Notes: generated by a model from the sequence alone, not told the origin. DNA of 64,000 nt from Streptomyces pluripotens (GCF_000802245.2 NZ_CP021080.1:2852001-2916000), one strand, 5' to 3'. Positions 35,161-44,584 are shown, counted from the stretch's first letter. Translations and numbers: made by a program.

Positions 35161-35664
35161 GTGACGGCTCGTCCCGAGGCCCCCGCCAAGAAGAAGTTCT
35201 CCTACTCCTCCGACGACATCAAGCGGATGCTCCCGCACCGCTGGCCGATGCTGATGATCGACCGCGCCCACGACGTCGTCCCGGGCGTCTCCGGCCTCGG
35301 GGTCAAGGCCGTCTCGGTGAACGAGCCCTTCTTCGCGGGCCACTACCCGGACCACTCGATCATGCCGGGTGTGATGATCGTCGAGGCCATGGCCCAGCTG
35401 GTCGCCGTGGTGTACGTCGCCGAGATCATCGAGGCTCCCGAGAGCGAGGCCGCCGCCGGTGATCCGTCCGAGAGCGTCGGCTACCTCGGGTCGATCAGCT
35501 CGATGAAGTTCTCCCGGCTCGTCGTCCCCGGTGACCAGTTGACGCTGGAGGCCAAGCTCGGGCAGCGCCTGGGCGCGCTGCGGCAGGTGTCGGTGCGGGC
35601 GAAGGTCGGCTCCGAGCTCGCCGCCTCCGGCTCCCTGATCGTCACCACTGGCCGCAAGGCCTAG
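35161..35664 (+). CDS. FabZ-type 3-hydroxyacyl-ACP dehydratase
   Basis: A 167-aa hot-dog fold protein. FFAGHYPDHSIMPGVMIVEA holds the catalytic His and the downstream Glu of FabZ, and IKRMLPHRWPMLMIDR is the N-terminal family signature. It would form the trans double bond after ketoreduction. With no enoylreductase in the cluster the bonds remain, giving a polyene. The GTG at 35161 is 1 bp after the ACP2 stop. Confidence 0.92.
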   Translation: MTARPEAPAKKKFSYSSDDIKRMLPHRWPMLMIDRAHDVVPGVSGLGVKAVSVNEPFFAGHYPDHSIMPGVMIVEAMAQLVAVVYVAEIIEAPESEAAAGDPSESVGYLGSISSMKFSRLVVPGDQLTLEAKLGQRLGALRQVSVRAKVGSELAASGSLIVTTGRKA

Positions 35665-35760
35665 TGCCGGCGGGTGCGCAGCCGGAAAAACCCCGGTATT
35701 CCCCAACAATCCCAGCAATTCATAGCAATCCGAAGAACCCCGACAAGGAGGAGGTGAGGA

Positions 35761-37770
35761 ATGTCCATCACGATCCGCCCGTACCAGCAGGACGACGCGT
35801 ACGGCATCGCTGAGCTCTACAACCGCCACCGTGACAACCCGAACCCGGTGGCCGGCGGAGTCAGCGGTGAGGAGTTGGACCGCGAGCTGGCCGAACGGGA
35901 CACGGACAGGTTCCTCGTGGCCGTCGACGACGGGCGTGTGGTGGGCACCTTCGGCCTGTTCCACACCACTGGCCGGCGTTCGGCCCGCGCCGGTGAGCTC
36001 ATCGCCGACATGTTCTTCGTGGCCCCCGCCTACCGCAACGGCGTCATCACCGGACGGCTGTTCACCGAGGCCGTGGAGTGGATGGTGCAGTCCGGCTGCC
36101 TCGTGCTGCGGCTCACCGTCAACCCGGCCAACTCGGTGGCGTTCAAGCTCTACCGGCGGGTCGGCTGTGTGTCCGTGGGGCACACCGTGCCCGGCGAGGA
36201 CGGCAACGTCGAACTGCACAACTACATCCCGCTGATCCTGCGCAGCGTCTTCGCCGACCTCGGCGACGAGGTCAGGGCGGCGCTCGGCCAGTTGAGCAGC
36301 TTCGGCACCGTCACCGAGTCCCGGGACGGCGAGCTGCGCTCCGACGTCCGTCCGGTGGACGGGGTCCGTACCGTCGACTACCAGCTGGCCCTCGGCGAGT
36401 TCCGGCTCACCGCGAGCGTGGACGTCGACCGGGGCGTGGTGCGCGAGGCGGCGGTCACCGGCCCCGACGGCGCCGCCCGCTCCCTGCGGCTCACCGAACC
36501 GCCCTACCAGGTGCGCGCCACGCGGCGGCTGACACCGCACCGGTTCGGGTCGGACGGGCTGGTGTGCGAGCTGGACGGCGATGACGGGACCCTGCGGGTG
36601 CTGGCCGACGGCCACCACGGGCCGCTGCTCGTCTCCACCTGGCCCAGCTGCCGGGCGAACCGTCCGGCGGGCTGGCGGGAGGGCGAGCCGCGCGATCTGG
36701 ACGTGGTGCCCGTCGAAGGCGGGGTCCGGGTCACCGAGCGGTGCGGGGACAAGGAGGTGGTGGGCACCGTCACCCTCGAAGGGGGCGTCCTGCACCAGGT
36801 CTTCGCTTTCACCGACCAGCCGGGCCGGATCTTCCAGTCCGTCGGACTGCGTCAGGGCACCTTCGTCCACCCCGACGGACAGCACCATCCGATCGGTCTC
36901 GGCCTCGGTGTCCGGGACGCCTCCGAGGTGGTCGCCGCGGCCCAACCCGTGCCCGTCGGTGCCCGGCTGGCCTGGCACGGCGCCTCGGTCGAGATCGGCA
37001 TGCCGGTGCACGAACCGGCCCGGCTGATCCACAGCGGACTGCTGGAGCGGGGCCTCACCCTCGGCGCGGACGGCGTGGCGCGCCTGCGCACCGAGTTCCG
37101 CGGCACGGCAGCCGTCCGGACCGCGGCCACCTCCCGTACGGCCCCGAAGGGCGGCGCGGTCCGCCGGGTGGAGCTCAGTGCCGCCTCCGCCGGCGTCACC
37201 TCGTGGAAGGAGGGCACCACCAAGGTTCTGCGCAGCCCGTATCCACGCACCCGCGCCTTCGGCTGCAACCCGCGCTGGTCGGCGGGGATGTGGGTGACCA
37301 CGGAGCACAGCCGGTTCAGCCGCGCCAGTGGTCTCGGCTGGGGGGTGCGGACGGCAGGCGGCTGGGAGGAGAAGCACCCGCTCGCCCTGTTCGCCCCGCG
37401 CGAGCGCATCGGCTGGGAGGTCATCGCCCCCGAGGACCCGGCCGAGCCGGTACGCGTCGACATCCAGGCTCCGGACGGCGAGGAGGAGATCGTCCTCTGG
37501 CTCACCCCGAACACCCCGCGGAAGACCACCGTGGTCCTCGACTCCGCCGGCACTCGCTGGGAGCTGGCCTCCTCCGACTTCCGCCAGGTGTGGGCCGCTT
37601 CGGCCTCAGTCCGACTGTCCGACGGCAGCTGGCTGGACTGCCGGCCCGCCGGGCCGGGCGCCGAGCACGCGGAACTCGTCCTGCGCACCACCTCCAGCGG
37701 CCTGCTGATCGGCTGTGTCTCGCCGGCAGCGCGGGGGACCTCCTGGCACCTGGCCGTCCACACCGGCTGA
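35761..37770 (+). CDS. GNAT acyltransferase fused to a large unknown beta-rich domain
   Basis: A 669-aa protein. Residues 1-165 form a GNAT fold: IRPYQQDDAYGIAELYNRHR at the start, the acyl-CoA-binding loop FVAPAYRNGVITGRLF near 86-101, and TVNPANSVAFKLYRRVGC near 119-136. The remaining 500 residues are rich in short beta-strand-like segments with many Arg, Gly, Trp and charged residues, and no family is recognised; the fold could be a mutarotase-like or jelly-roll domain. It lies 96 bp after the dehydratase, preceded by AAGGAGGAGGTGAGG. It may N-acylate Dap or another amine. Confidence 0.75.
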   Translation: MSITIRPYQQDDAYGIAELYNRHRDNPNPVAGGVSGEELDRELAERDTDRFLVAVDDGRVVGTFGLFHTTGRRSARAGELIADMFFVAPAYRNGVITGRLFTEAVEWMVQSGCLVLRLTVNPANSVAFKLYRRVGCVSVGHTVPGEDGNVELHNYIPLILRSVFADLGDEVRAALGQLSSFGTVTESRDGELRSDVRPVDGVRTVDYQLALGEFRLTASVDVDRGVVREAAVTGPDGAARSLRLTEPPYQVRATRRLTPHRFGSDGLVCELDGDDGTLRVLADGHHGPLLVSTWPSCRANRPAGWREGEPRDLDVVPVEGGVRVTERCGDKEVVGTVTLEGGVLHQVFAFTDQPGRIFQSVGLRQGTFVHPDGQHHPIGLGLGVRDASEVVAAAQPVPVGARLAWHGASVEIGMPVHEPARLIHSGLLERGLTLGADGVARLRTEFRGTAAVRTAATSRTAPKGGAVRRVELSAASAGVTSWKEGTTKVLRSPYPRTRAFGCNPRWSAGMWVTTEHSRFSRASGLGWGVRTAGGWEEKHPLALFAPRERIGWEVIAPEDPAEPVRVDIQAPDGEEEIVLWLTPNTPRKTTVVLDSAGTRWELASSDFRQVWAASASVRLSDGSWLDCRPAGPGAEHAELVLRTTSSGLLIGCVSPAARGTSWHLAVHTG

Positions 37771-37807
37771 CTCTCGACTCACCGTCCTTGAAAGGAAACC
37801 TCACATC

Positions 37808-38851
37808 ATGACCACGACCACCGCCGCCGCCCTCCGCACCCACGCGGACGACTACGCCACCCTGCGCACCTCCGTCGGCGCCTACCGGATCGAGGCCCCG
37901 CTGGTGCGCATCTCCGGCGACGACCGGCCGGAGCTGCTGGACCTGTTCCTGGCCAAGTCGAGCGACTACGTCGAGCCGGACACCGTCCGTGAGGTGCTGG
38001 CGCTGAACGCCGACGGGACCCCGTTCGCGATCCTGCTGCACTTCGAGATCGGCGAGGACTCCTGGCTGCTGCCGCGCACCCGGGTCGGCGCCGACGAACT
38101 GCGGGCGTACCTCGGCGAGCTGGAGTGCCCGGCGGGCGTCGAGGTGGAGATCGAGCCGGAGGGCTGGGGGGCCACCGCGTTCGAGGGGCCGACGGCCTGG
38201 TCGGTGGCGGCGAAGTTCGTCGACTTCGACATCTCCGGTCTGACCCTGCACGCGGTCACCGAGTCCGCGGTACCCGAGGACTCGGCCGCCGTGGCCCACC
38301 TGGCCCGCGTCGGCACCACCGGCGAGTACGGCTACCTGCTGATCACCGATGCTCCCGGGACCGCTCACGCGTCCGTGCTGGCCGCGGTCGAGGAGCAGGG
38401 CGGTGCACCGGTCGGCACCGAAGGGCTGGCCCGGGTACAGGCCGAGGCCGGCATGGGCGTCTACGCCTGCGGGTTCGCCGATCTCACGGTGAACCAGGCT
38501 GACCTGTCCTGGATGATCGACTGGAACCGCATCGGCGAGTTCCACGGCTCCGAGGACCTGGTGAGGCCGACGACCGAAGCGGCCAGGCTGGCCGCGCTGG
38601 CCGCCCCCGCCGACAGCCGTTTCACGGCCGGCACGCAGGTGACCGCGGCCGGGCAGACGGTCGGCACAGTCCTGTGGCAGGCGCCCGCCGCCAACCCGGA
38701 GGAGGAGCTGGTCCTCGCCCTCCTGGACGGTCCCTTCTGGGTTCCCGGCCTCGAACTCGCCGCCCGGGACGAGCAGGACGCCGAGCGTCCACTGCGCACC
38801 GCGACCCTGCCCCGTGTCATCGCCCGTTCGCTCAGCACGAGGATCTCCTGA
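37808..38851 (+). CDS. GcvT-like aminomethyltransferase/folate-binding protein
   Basis: A 347-aa protein with the GcvT/YgfZ/sarcosine-dehydrogenase C-half architecture: N-terminal YRIEAPLVRISGDDRPELLDLFLAK, central GEYGYLLIT, IDWNRIGEFHGSEDLV, and a C-terminal barrel with GQTVGTVLWQA. Members bind tetrahydrofolate and move one-carbon units or cleave N/O/S-linked methyl groups. No glycine-cleavage partners (GcvH, GcvP) are nearby, so it is a pathway enzyme. The ATG at 37808 follows GAAAGGAAACC. It overlaps the KS gene by one base. Confidence 0.78.
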   Translation: MTTTTAAALRTHADDYATLRTSVGAYRIEAPLVRISGDDRPELLDLFLAKSSDYVEPDTVREVLALNADGTPFAILLHFEIGEDSWLLPRTRVGADELRAYLGELECPAGVEVEIEPEGWGATAFEGPTAWSVAAKFVDFDISGLTLHAVTESAVPEDSAAVAHLARVGTTGEYGYLLITDAPGTAHASVLAAVEEQGGAPVGTEGLARVQAEAGMGVYACGFADLTVNQADLSWMIDWNRIGEFHGSEDLVRPTTEAARLAALAAPADSRFTAGTQVTAAGQTVGTVLWQAPAANPEEELVLALLDGPFWVPGLELAARDEQDAERPLRTATLPRVIARSLSTRIS

Positions 38852-41166
38852 TGACCGCGCCGAGAATCGCCCTCACGGGCCTGGGGCTGATCACCGGTGC
38901 CGGGGACGACGTCGAGAAGTGCTGGTCGTCCATCTCGTCCGGGGTCTCCGGCATCCGCACCAACACCCTCTTCGACACCTCCGAGTTGCTGACCGATTGG
39001 GCGGGGATGGTCACCGGCGAGCAGCCGGAGGACCTCGACCGCTGCTACGGCCTCGCCGCAACCGCCATCCGGGAGGCCCTGGGGCGCAGCGGCCTCGACC
39101 TCGACACCGTGGACCGTGACCGGGTCGCCGTCGTGGTGGGTTCCAGCCTCGGCGCGATGCCGACGTTGGAGGGGGTCCACGCGGGCCTGGTCCACGAGGG
39201 GAAGCTGGACGCGGAGCAGGCAGCCGCTTCGCAGTTGTCCTGCGTGGGCGACTACATCGCTGCCGAGTTCGATCTGCGCGGCCCGCGCGTGGTCCTCTCC
39301 AACGCCTGTGCGGCCAGCGCGGTGGCGCTCGGCTACGCGGCCGAGCTGCTGTGGAAGGGGGACGTCGACTACGTGGTCTGCGGCGGCGTCGACCCCCTCG
39401 CCTCACTGTCGGCGTACGGGTTCAGCGCGCTGGGTGCGCTCGACCCGGAGCCCTGCTCGCCGTTGTCGGCGTCCACGGGCCTGACCCTCGGGGAGGGGGC
39501 CGGGTTCATGGTGCTGGAGCCGTCGGACCGCGCCGCCGCCCGCGGTGCCCGGGTCCTCGCGGAGCTCGGCGGTTACGGCCTGTCCTGCGACGGCTACCAC
39601 CAGACCGCTCCGGACCCCAGCGGCAAGGGCGCCCGCGCCGCCATGGCCCAGGCCCTGGAGACCGCCGGTCTCACCCCGGACGACGTGGACTACCTCAACC
39701 TGCACGGCACCGGCACCCCGGCCAACGACGCCTCCGAGCCCAAGGCGGTGAAGCTGCTGTTCGGCACGGACATCCCGCCGGCCAGCTCCACCAAGTCCAT
39801 CGTCGGCCACACGCTCGGCGCCGCCGGGGCAGTGGAGGCCGTCGTCAGCACCCTCGCCATCGACCGGGGCACACTGCCGCCGACCATCAACACCCGGGGC
39901 ATGGACTCCCCGGCCGGCCTGGACATCATCCCCGAGACCGGCCGTGCGGCCCGGCCCGAGGTGGTCATCTCCAACTCCTTCGCCTTCGGCGGCAACAACG
40001 CCTCCGTCGTGCTGAACCGGCCCGGCAGGCCCGGTTCGGCTCCGCGCCGCACCGAACAGGTCCACGAAGTCGTCGTCACCGGCGTCGCCGGGCTGGCGGG
40101 CTCGGCCGGTACCACCGCCGACCTGGTCGCGGCCCTGGACGAGGAGCGTCCGGTCTTCGCCGGTCTGGAGCACGTCGCCGGGGTCGGCGAGGTCCCGGTC
40201 GGCCGGGTGGACGTCAAGTCCGCGTCCAGGGGGGTCAACCCGAGCCGTGCCCGGCGTATGGACCCGTTGAGCCTGCTGGCCGCCGCCGCGGTCGCGGACC
40301 TCTACGGCCGCCACGGCAAGCCTTCCCGGGCCGAGGCCGAGGGCACCGGAATCGTCTTCGCCACCGGATACGGCCCCGTCACCTCCGTCCTCCGGTTCCA
40401 CAAGGGCGTCCTCCAGCAGGGCATCAGCGGGGCCAACCCGGCGCTGTTCGCCAACACGGTCGTCAACGCCGCCGCCGGACACGTGGCGATGCTCCACCGC
40501 TACCGCGGCTACACGGCGACCATCGCGAACGGCGGTACCAGCTCGGTGCTCGCGCTCCAGCTCGCCGCCCGGGTGATCGCGCGCGGCATGGCCGAGCGCA
40601 TCATGGTCGTGATCGCTGACGAGTTCCCCGAGCAGGCCCTTGCCACGCAGGCCGGCCTCCCCGGCTACGCCCGCTCCCCGCACGTGGTGCCGGGCGGCCG
40701 TACCGGACAGGTGCTCAGCGAGGGCGCTGCCGCGATCCTGGTGGAGAGCCGGGCCTCGGCCGACGCCCGCGGCGCAGAGGTCCTGGCCGCGGTCAGGGGC
40801 TACGGCGCCTCCGGCGAGGCCGTGGGCATCGGCCGGCTCGGGCGGGACGGCGAGGCCTGGTCGCGCTCGCTGCGCGCGGCGATGGCCGAGGCAGGGACGG
40901 CGCCGGACGAGATCGACACCGTGGTCTCCGCGGCCTCCGGATACAGCCTGGTCGACATCGCCCAGTCCCGCGCCCTGCGCCTGGCGGGCCTCGCGGACCG
41001 CCCGCTGCTCACCCCGAAGGCGCTCCTGGGCGAGACCTACGGCAGTGCCGGCGCCCTGGGCCTGGTGGCGGCCCTGAGCGCCCCGGAGCCGCGCGGCAAC
41101 GTTCTCCTGTCCAGCTTCGCCTACGGCGGCAGCTACGCGGCCGCCGTATTCGACGCGGGGGCGTGA
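38851..41166 (+). CDS. Fused ketosynthase / chain-length-factor-like double KS protein
   Basis: A 771-aa protein with two thiolase-fold KS domains. The first (1 to about 390) has an intact triad: Cys153 in SNACAAS, His285 in HGTGTPAND and His320 in VGHTLGAAG. The second (about 405-771) aligns to KS but has Gly562 in place of Cys (IANGGTSS), no HGTGT motif (VVSAASGYSLVD) and Glu728 in place of the last His (LGETYGSAG). It therefore looks like a chain-length factor fused to its KS; in most type II systems these are separate genes. It would condense malonyl units on ACP2. TGATGA overlap with the GcvT-like gene; overlaps the PPTase gene. Confidence 0.92.
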   Translation: MTAPRIALTGLGLITGAGDDVEKCWSSISSGVSGIRTNTLFDTSELLTDWAGMVTGEQPEDLDRCYGLAATAIREALGRSGLDLDTVDRDRVAVVVGSSLGAMPTLEGVHAGLVHEGKLDAEQAAASQLSCVGDYIAAEFDLRGPRVVLSNACAASAVALGYAAELLWKGDVDYVVCGGVDPLASLSAYGFSALGALDPEPCSPLSASTGLTLGEGAGFMVLEPSDRAAARGARVLAELGGYGLSCDGYHQTAPDPSGKGARAAMAQALETAGLTPDDVDYLNLHGTGTPANDASEPKAVKLLFGTDIPPASSTKSIVGHTLGAAGAVEAVVSTLAIDRGTLPPTINTRGMDSPAGLDIIPETGRAARPEVVISNSFAFGGNNASVVLNRPGRPGSAPRRTEQVHEVVVTGVAGLAGSAGTTADLVAALDEERPVFAGLEHVAGVGEVPVGRVDVKSASRGVNPSRARRMDPLSLLAAAAVADLYGRHGKPSRAEAEGTGIVFATGYGPVTSVLRFHKGVLQQGISGANPALFANTVVNAAAGHVAMLHRYRGYTATIANGGTSSVLALQLAARVIARGMAERIMVVIADEFPEQALATQAGLPGYARSPHVVPGGRTGQVLSEGAAAILVESRASADARGAEVLAAVRGYGASGEAVGIGRLGRDGEAWSRSLRAAMAEAGTAPDEIDTVVSAASGYSLVDIAQSRALRLAGLADRPLLTPKALLGETYGSAGALGLVAALSAPEPRGNVLLSSFAYGGSYAAAVFDAGA

Positions 41167-41843
41167 TGGGTGGGGCCACGGGGCTCGTGACGTGGCACCG
41201 GGGCCAGGAGGGGCCGGCACGGCCCGTGCGGCACGCGGGTGGCGAGGTGTCCATCGACTGCCTCGTCACCAAGCATCCCCACCTTCCCCGGGATCGGATG
41301 GGCCACCGCCTCAACGGCTCCGGGCGCTCCCTCATCATCGAGGCGGTCCGGCGGGTCCACGGCGTCGAGGTCGTCCCGCGCGATCTCGCCCGGGACGCCC
41401 ACAAGCGCTGGAGCATCCCGTCGCACGGTCTCGCCGTCTCCGTCGCGCACTGCCAGGACCACAGCGCCGTCGTCCTGTCGACCGGCCCGCAGGTCGGCGT
41501 GGACCTGCAGGACGAGCGCGACCGCCCTGCGGCCATGCGCTGGCTCGGCGACCTGCTCGGTCGTCAGGAGCCTGCTGTGATCCGGGACTTCGCGGAGTGC
41601 GAGGCCCTGATCAAGGCCTCCTGGGTCACCAAGGAGACCTTCACCGGTGTCCGGCTGCCCGACTGGCAGCCGGGCTGGCGACTCACCAACGTCCCCACAT
41701 TCCGGGTGTGTTCCACCGTCGTCGGCCCCGGCATGCACCTCGCCCTGGCGGCCGAGGAGGCCGCCCGGGTCCGCTGGTGGTGGCGCCGCAGCCCCACCGA
41801 GCCCGCCCTTCGTACCCCCGTCCCGCCCCTGGAGCCGGCATGA
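41166..41843 (+). CDS. 4'-phosphopantetheinyl transferase (Sfp/AcpT-like)
   Basis: A 225-aa protein. HGLAVSVAHCQDHSAVVL and VGVDLQDERDRP correspond to the GVDxE Mg-binding motif, with Gln in place of the usual Glu at that position. ALIKASWVTKETFTG corresponds to the WxxKEA(F/Y) motif. It should attach phosphopantetheine to ACP1 and ACP2. The ATG at 41166 overlaps the KS stop; a GTG at 41163 is an alternative. The changed second Mg ligand lowers certainty about full activity. Confidence 0.78.
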   Translation: MGGATGLVTWHRGQEGPARPVRHAGGEVSIDCLVTKHPHLPRDRMGHRLNGSGRSLIIEAVRRVHGVEVVPRDLARDAHKRWSIPSHGLAVSVAHCQDHSAVVLSTGPQVGVDLQDERDRPAAMRWLGDLLGRQEPAVIRDFAECEALIKASWVTKETFTGVRLPDWQPGWRLTNVPTFRVCSTVVGPGMHLALAAEEAARVRWWWRRSPTEPALRTPVPPLEPA

Positions 41844-43003
41844 CAGACACAGAGACAGCGAGCACCACACGGCCCTACACCCGCCGTCTCTCGCAGATCG
41901 AACGCGGATACCTGAACGCGGCGGCCACCGGTACTCCGCAGCTGATACAGATGGTCGTCGAGGGCGAGGGCCGTATCGAGGTCGAGGCGCTGCGGGAGGC
42001 CGTGCGGGTCGCGACCCTCGCCTCCCCGGGCCTCGCGGTGCGACGGCGCGCGGCCTCCTGGCGAGCCGACGGCCCGATCCCGCCGGTCGTCGAGCTCCCT
42101 CCCCATACGGACTCCGATGCCCCCTTCTTCCACCGCGACCTCGATGTCCGTACCGGGCCGGTGTGCGAAGTCGGCCTGGTGGACGGCCCGTCGACCCGGC
42201 TCGTCGTCCGGGCCAGCCACATTGTCACCGACGGCCGAGGGCTGAGGCAGTGGATCGCGGATGTGTTCCGGGTGCTGCGCGGGGAGGATCCGGTGGGCGC
42301 CGACTCTGTGGTCGATGACACCCACTTCCGTGCCGCGGCGGGCGAGGTGCCGCCCGCCGAGCCACCTGCCCGGCTGACGGGCCTGCCCGCGATCCTGGGC
42401 CAGGGCCCCGCCGACGGCACCCCGCTGTGGATCCGGCGCCGGGTGCGGGCCGCTCCGTCCGCGGTCACCGCCCGGGTGGCCGCCGCCCTCTCCCGGCACC
42501 TGGCCGCCGATGCGGGCCGGCTGATCATCCCGGTGGACCTGCGCCGCCATGACCGGACGATCCGCTCCACCGCCAACCTCACCTCCCAGCTGGTATTGGA
42601 CATCCGGCGTGAGGACAACTGGCGACGGCTGCACGGCCAGGTCGTCCGCGCCCTGCTCGGCAAGCGCGAGATCGCCTCGCTCGGCAGGGACTTCCTGCGC
42701 TCCAACCCCTTCGCCAACTCCCTGCGGGAGGCCCGGGAACTGGACGGGACCCGCTTCCCGTGCACGGCGATCATCACTGACCACGGCCGGGTCGACACCG
42801 CTGAACTGAGCACCGGCGGCTTCACCGCCACCGCGTTCTACACGCTGCCGATGCTCGTGCCGTACGCCGAGATGTTCCTGAGCACCTGCCAGATCGGTGA
42901 CGAGACCGAGCTGACGCTCTCCTGCCGCGAACGCCCGGGCGCGCGCGAGGCAGGCGAGGCGGTGCTCGACGACGTCGAGCGCGCGCTCACCGACGCGCTC
43001 TGA
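41840..43003 (+). CDS. Stand-alone condensation-domain acyltransferase
   Basis: A 387-aa protein of the CoA-dependent acyltransferase/NRPS condensation fold. RASHIVTDGRGLRQW holds the HxxxDG catalytic motif (the preceding His of HHxxxDG is Ser), and IIPVDLRRHDRTIRSTANLTSQLVL resembles the latch/DFGWG region position. It may form the amide or ester that joins the polyketide from ACP2 with an amino acid on ACP1 or a free amine. ATGA-coupled to the PPTase gene. Confidence 0.8.
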   Translation: MTDTETASTTRPYTRRLSQIERGYLNAAATGTPQLIQMVVEGEGRIEVEALREAVRVATLASPGLAVRRRAASWRADGPIPPVVELPPHTDSDAPFFHRDLDVRTGPVCEVGLVDGPSTRLVVRASHIVTDGRGLRQWIADVFRVLRGEDPVGADSVVDDTHFRAAAGEVPPAEPPARLTGLPAILGQGPADGTPLWIRRRVRAAPSAVTARVAAALSRHLAADAGRLIIPVDLRRHDRTIRSTANLTSQLVLDIRREDNWRRLHGQVVRALLGKREIASLGRDFLRSNPFANSLREARELDGTRFPCTAIITDHGRVDTAELSTGGFTATAFYTLPMLVPYAEMFLSTCQIGDETELTLSCRERPGAREAGEAVLDDVERALTDAL

Positions 43004-43117
43004 GAGCCGCGCCGGGAAGGCGTACCCGACCAGCTGCACCTCACTGACGCACCTCACGGCCGCACCCGACCGCCGTAACAGCCCTCTGATCCCTCGATCC
43101 GCTAAGGACACCCAGCC

Positions 43118-44563
43118 ATGTCCCTGACCGAACAGACCGAAGAGGACGCCCCGAGTCCGCCGTCGGGGCCCTCCGGCCCCACCCTCATTACCCTCGCCGC
43201 GGCCATCACCGGCGGCTTCCTCGCCCTGCTCGACACCACGATCGTCAACGTGTCCCTGCACGACACGACGGTCCGCTTCGGCGACATCGGCCATGTCCAG
43301 TGGGTGGTGACCACCTATCTGATCGCCCTGGCGGCGACGATGCCGGCCACCGGCTGGCTGGCCACCCGGTTCGGTGTGCGGCGTGTCTTCGCCGGTGCGA
43401 CCGTGCTGTTCGCGCTGGGCTCGGCGAGCTGTGCGCTCAGCCAGACCCTGCCGGAACTGATCACCGCGCGGGGCGTGTCCGGCGCGGCGGCCGGTGTCCT
43501 CACGCCCGTCTCCACGATCCTGCTGACCCGTGGCGTGCCCCGTGAACAGTTGGGCCGCGTGCAGGGCCTGAACGGCACTGTCATGTTGATCAGCCCGCTC
43601 CTCGGCCCCACCGTCGGCGGCCTGCTGGTCCAGGCGGGCGGCTGGTCCGCCGTGTACGTCGTCAACATCCCGCTGTGTGCCGCCCTGCTCGCGGTCACCT
43701 TGTGGAGGGTGCCCAAGGACACCCCGGCCGGCGGGAACGCGAAACCGCTGGACGTGGTGGGCCTGCTGTCCTCCGGTGCCTGCACGGTGTGCATGGTGCT
43801 GGCCATCCACGAGTTCTCCGGCCATGCCCTGGAGGGCACGGCGGCCTTCCTGGTCCCGCTGGCCCTCGCCGTGGCGAGCGGTGCCGTGTTCGTCGTGCGG
43901 GAGCTGCGTGCGAGGTTCCCGCTGCTGGACGTACGCCTGTTCGCGAACCGGGTCTACCGCACGGCCGCCATCAACATCTTCTGCCTGGGCTTCGTCCTCT
44001 ACTCACCGATGATGCTGATCCCGCTGTACTTCGAGACCGCGCGCGGTGAGAGCGCCGTGACCACGGGCCTGTTGATGTCCACGGGCGGTCTCGGCGTGGT
44101 CTCGGCCGCCTGGCTGTGCCAGGTCCTGATGAAGCGCATCGGCGGGGGCGGCACCGTCCTGGCGGGCATCGTCCTGACGATCCTCGCGACGGCGCCGCTG
44201 ACCACGCTGTCCGGCCACTCGTCGTACGTCATGCTGTGCGCCAGTCTGGTGGTGCGGGGCCTGGGCACCGGTCTGACGATCGTGCCGGCGATGACCCGGG
44301 CCTTCCAGTCGATCCGGCCCGAGTCCATCCCGGACGCCTCCTCGCAGCTGAACCTGATCCAGCGGATCGGCGGCGCGTTGGCCCTGGCCGTGGTGACGGT
44401 GTTCCTGGAGCAGGCGGCGCGCCGGCTCCACGGGCTGGTGCCGGGCGCCTTCGCCCACTCCTTCGCTTGGCTCCTCGGTATCTACGCCGTCACCCTGCTG
44501 CCTGCTCTGGCGCTTCTCCTCGCCGACCGCAGGGAGGCCCGCCTGAGCGGAGCGGAAGCGTAG
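43118..44563 (+). CDS. MFS multidrug efflux transporter (DHA2, 14-helix)
   Basis: A 481-aa membrane protein with 14 predicted hydrophobic segments. Motif D1/A of the DHA2 family is present (LLDTTIVNVSLHDTTVRF, ATRFGVRRVFAGATVLFALGS), as is the antiporter motif C region (LISPLLGPTVGGLLVQAGGW). It probably exports the cluster product. It is the last gene of the rightward run, 114 bp after the condensation protein, with CTAAGGAC as ribosome site. Confidence 0.92.
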   Translation: MSLTEQTEEDAPSPPSGPSGPTLITLAAAITGGFLALLDTTIVNVSLHDTTVRFGDIGHVQWVVTTYLIALAATMPATGWLATRFGVRRVFAGATVLFALGSASCALSQTLPELITARGVSGAAAGVLTPVSTILLTRGVPREQLGRVQGLNGTVMLISPLLGPTVGGLLVQAGGWSAVYVVNIPLCAALLAVTLWRVPKDTPAGGNAKPLDVVGLLSSGACTVCMVLAIHEFSGHALEGTAAFLVPLALAVASGAVFVVRELRARFPLLDVRLFANRVYRTAAINIFCLGFVLYSPMMLIPLYFETARGESAVTTGLLMSTGGLGVVSAAWLCQVLMKRIGGGGTVLAGIVLTILATAPLTTLSGHSSYVMLCASLVVRGLGTGLTIVPAMTRAFQSIRPESIPDASSQLNLIQRIGGALALAVVTVFLEQAARRLHGLVPGAFAHSFAWLLGIYAVTLLPALALLLADRREARLSGAEA

Positions 44564-44584
44564 GCACCGGTGGGGACGCTCCGG

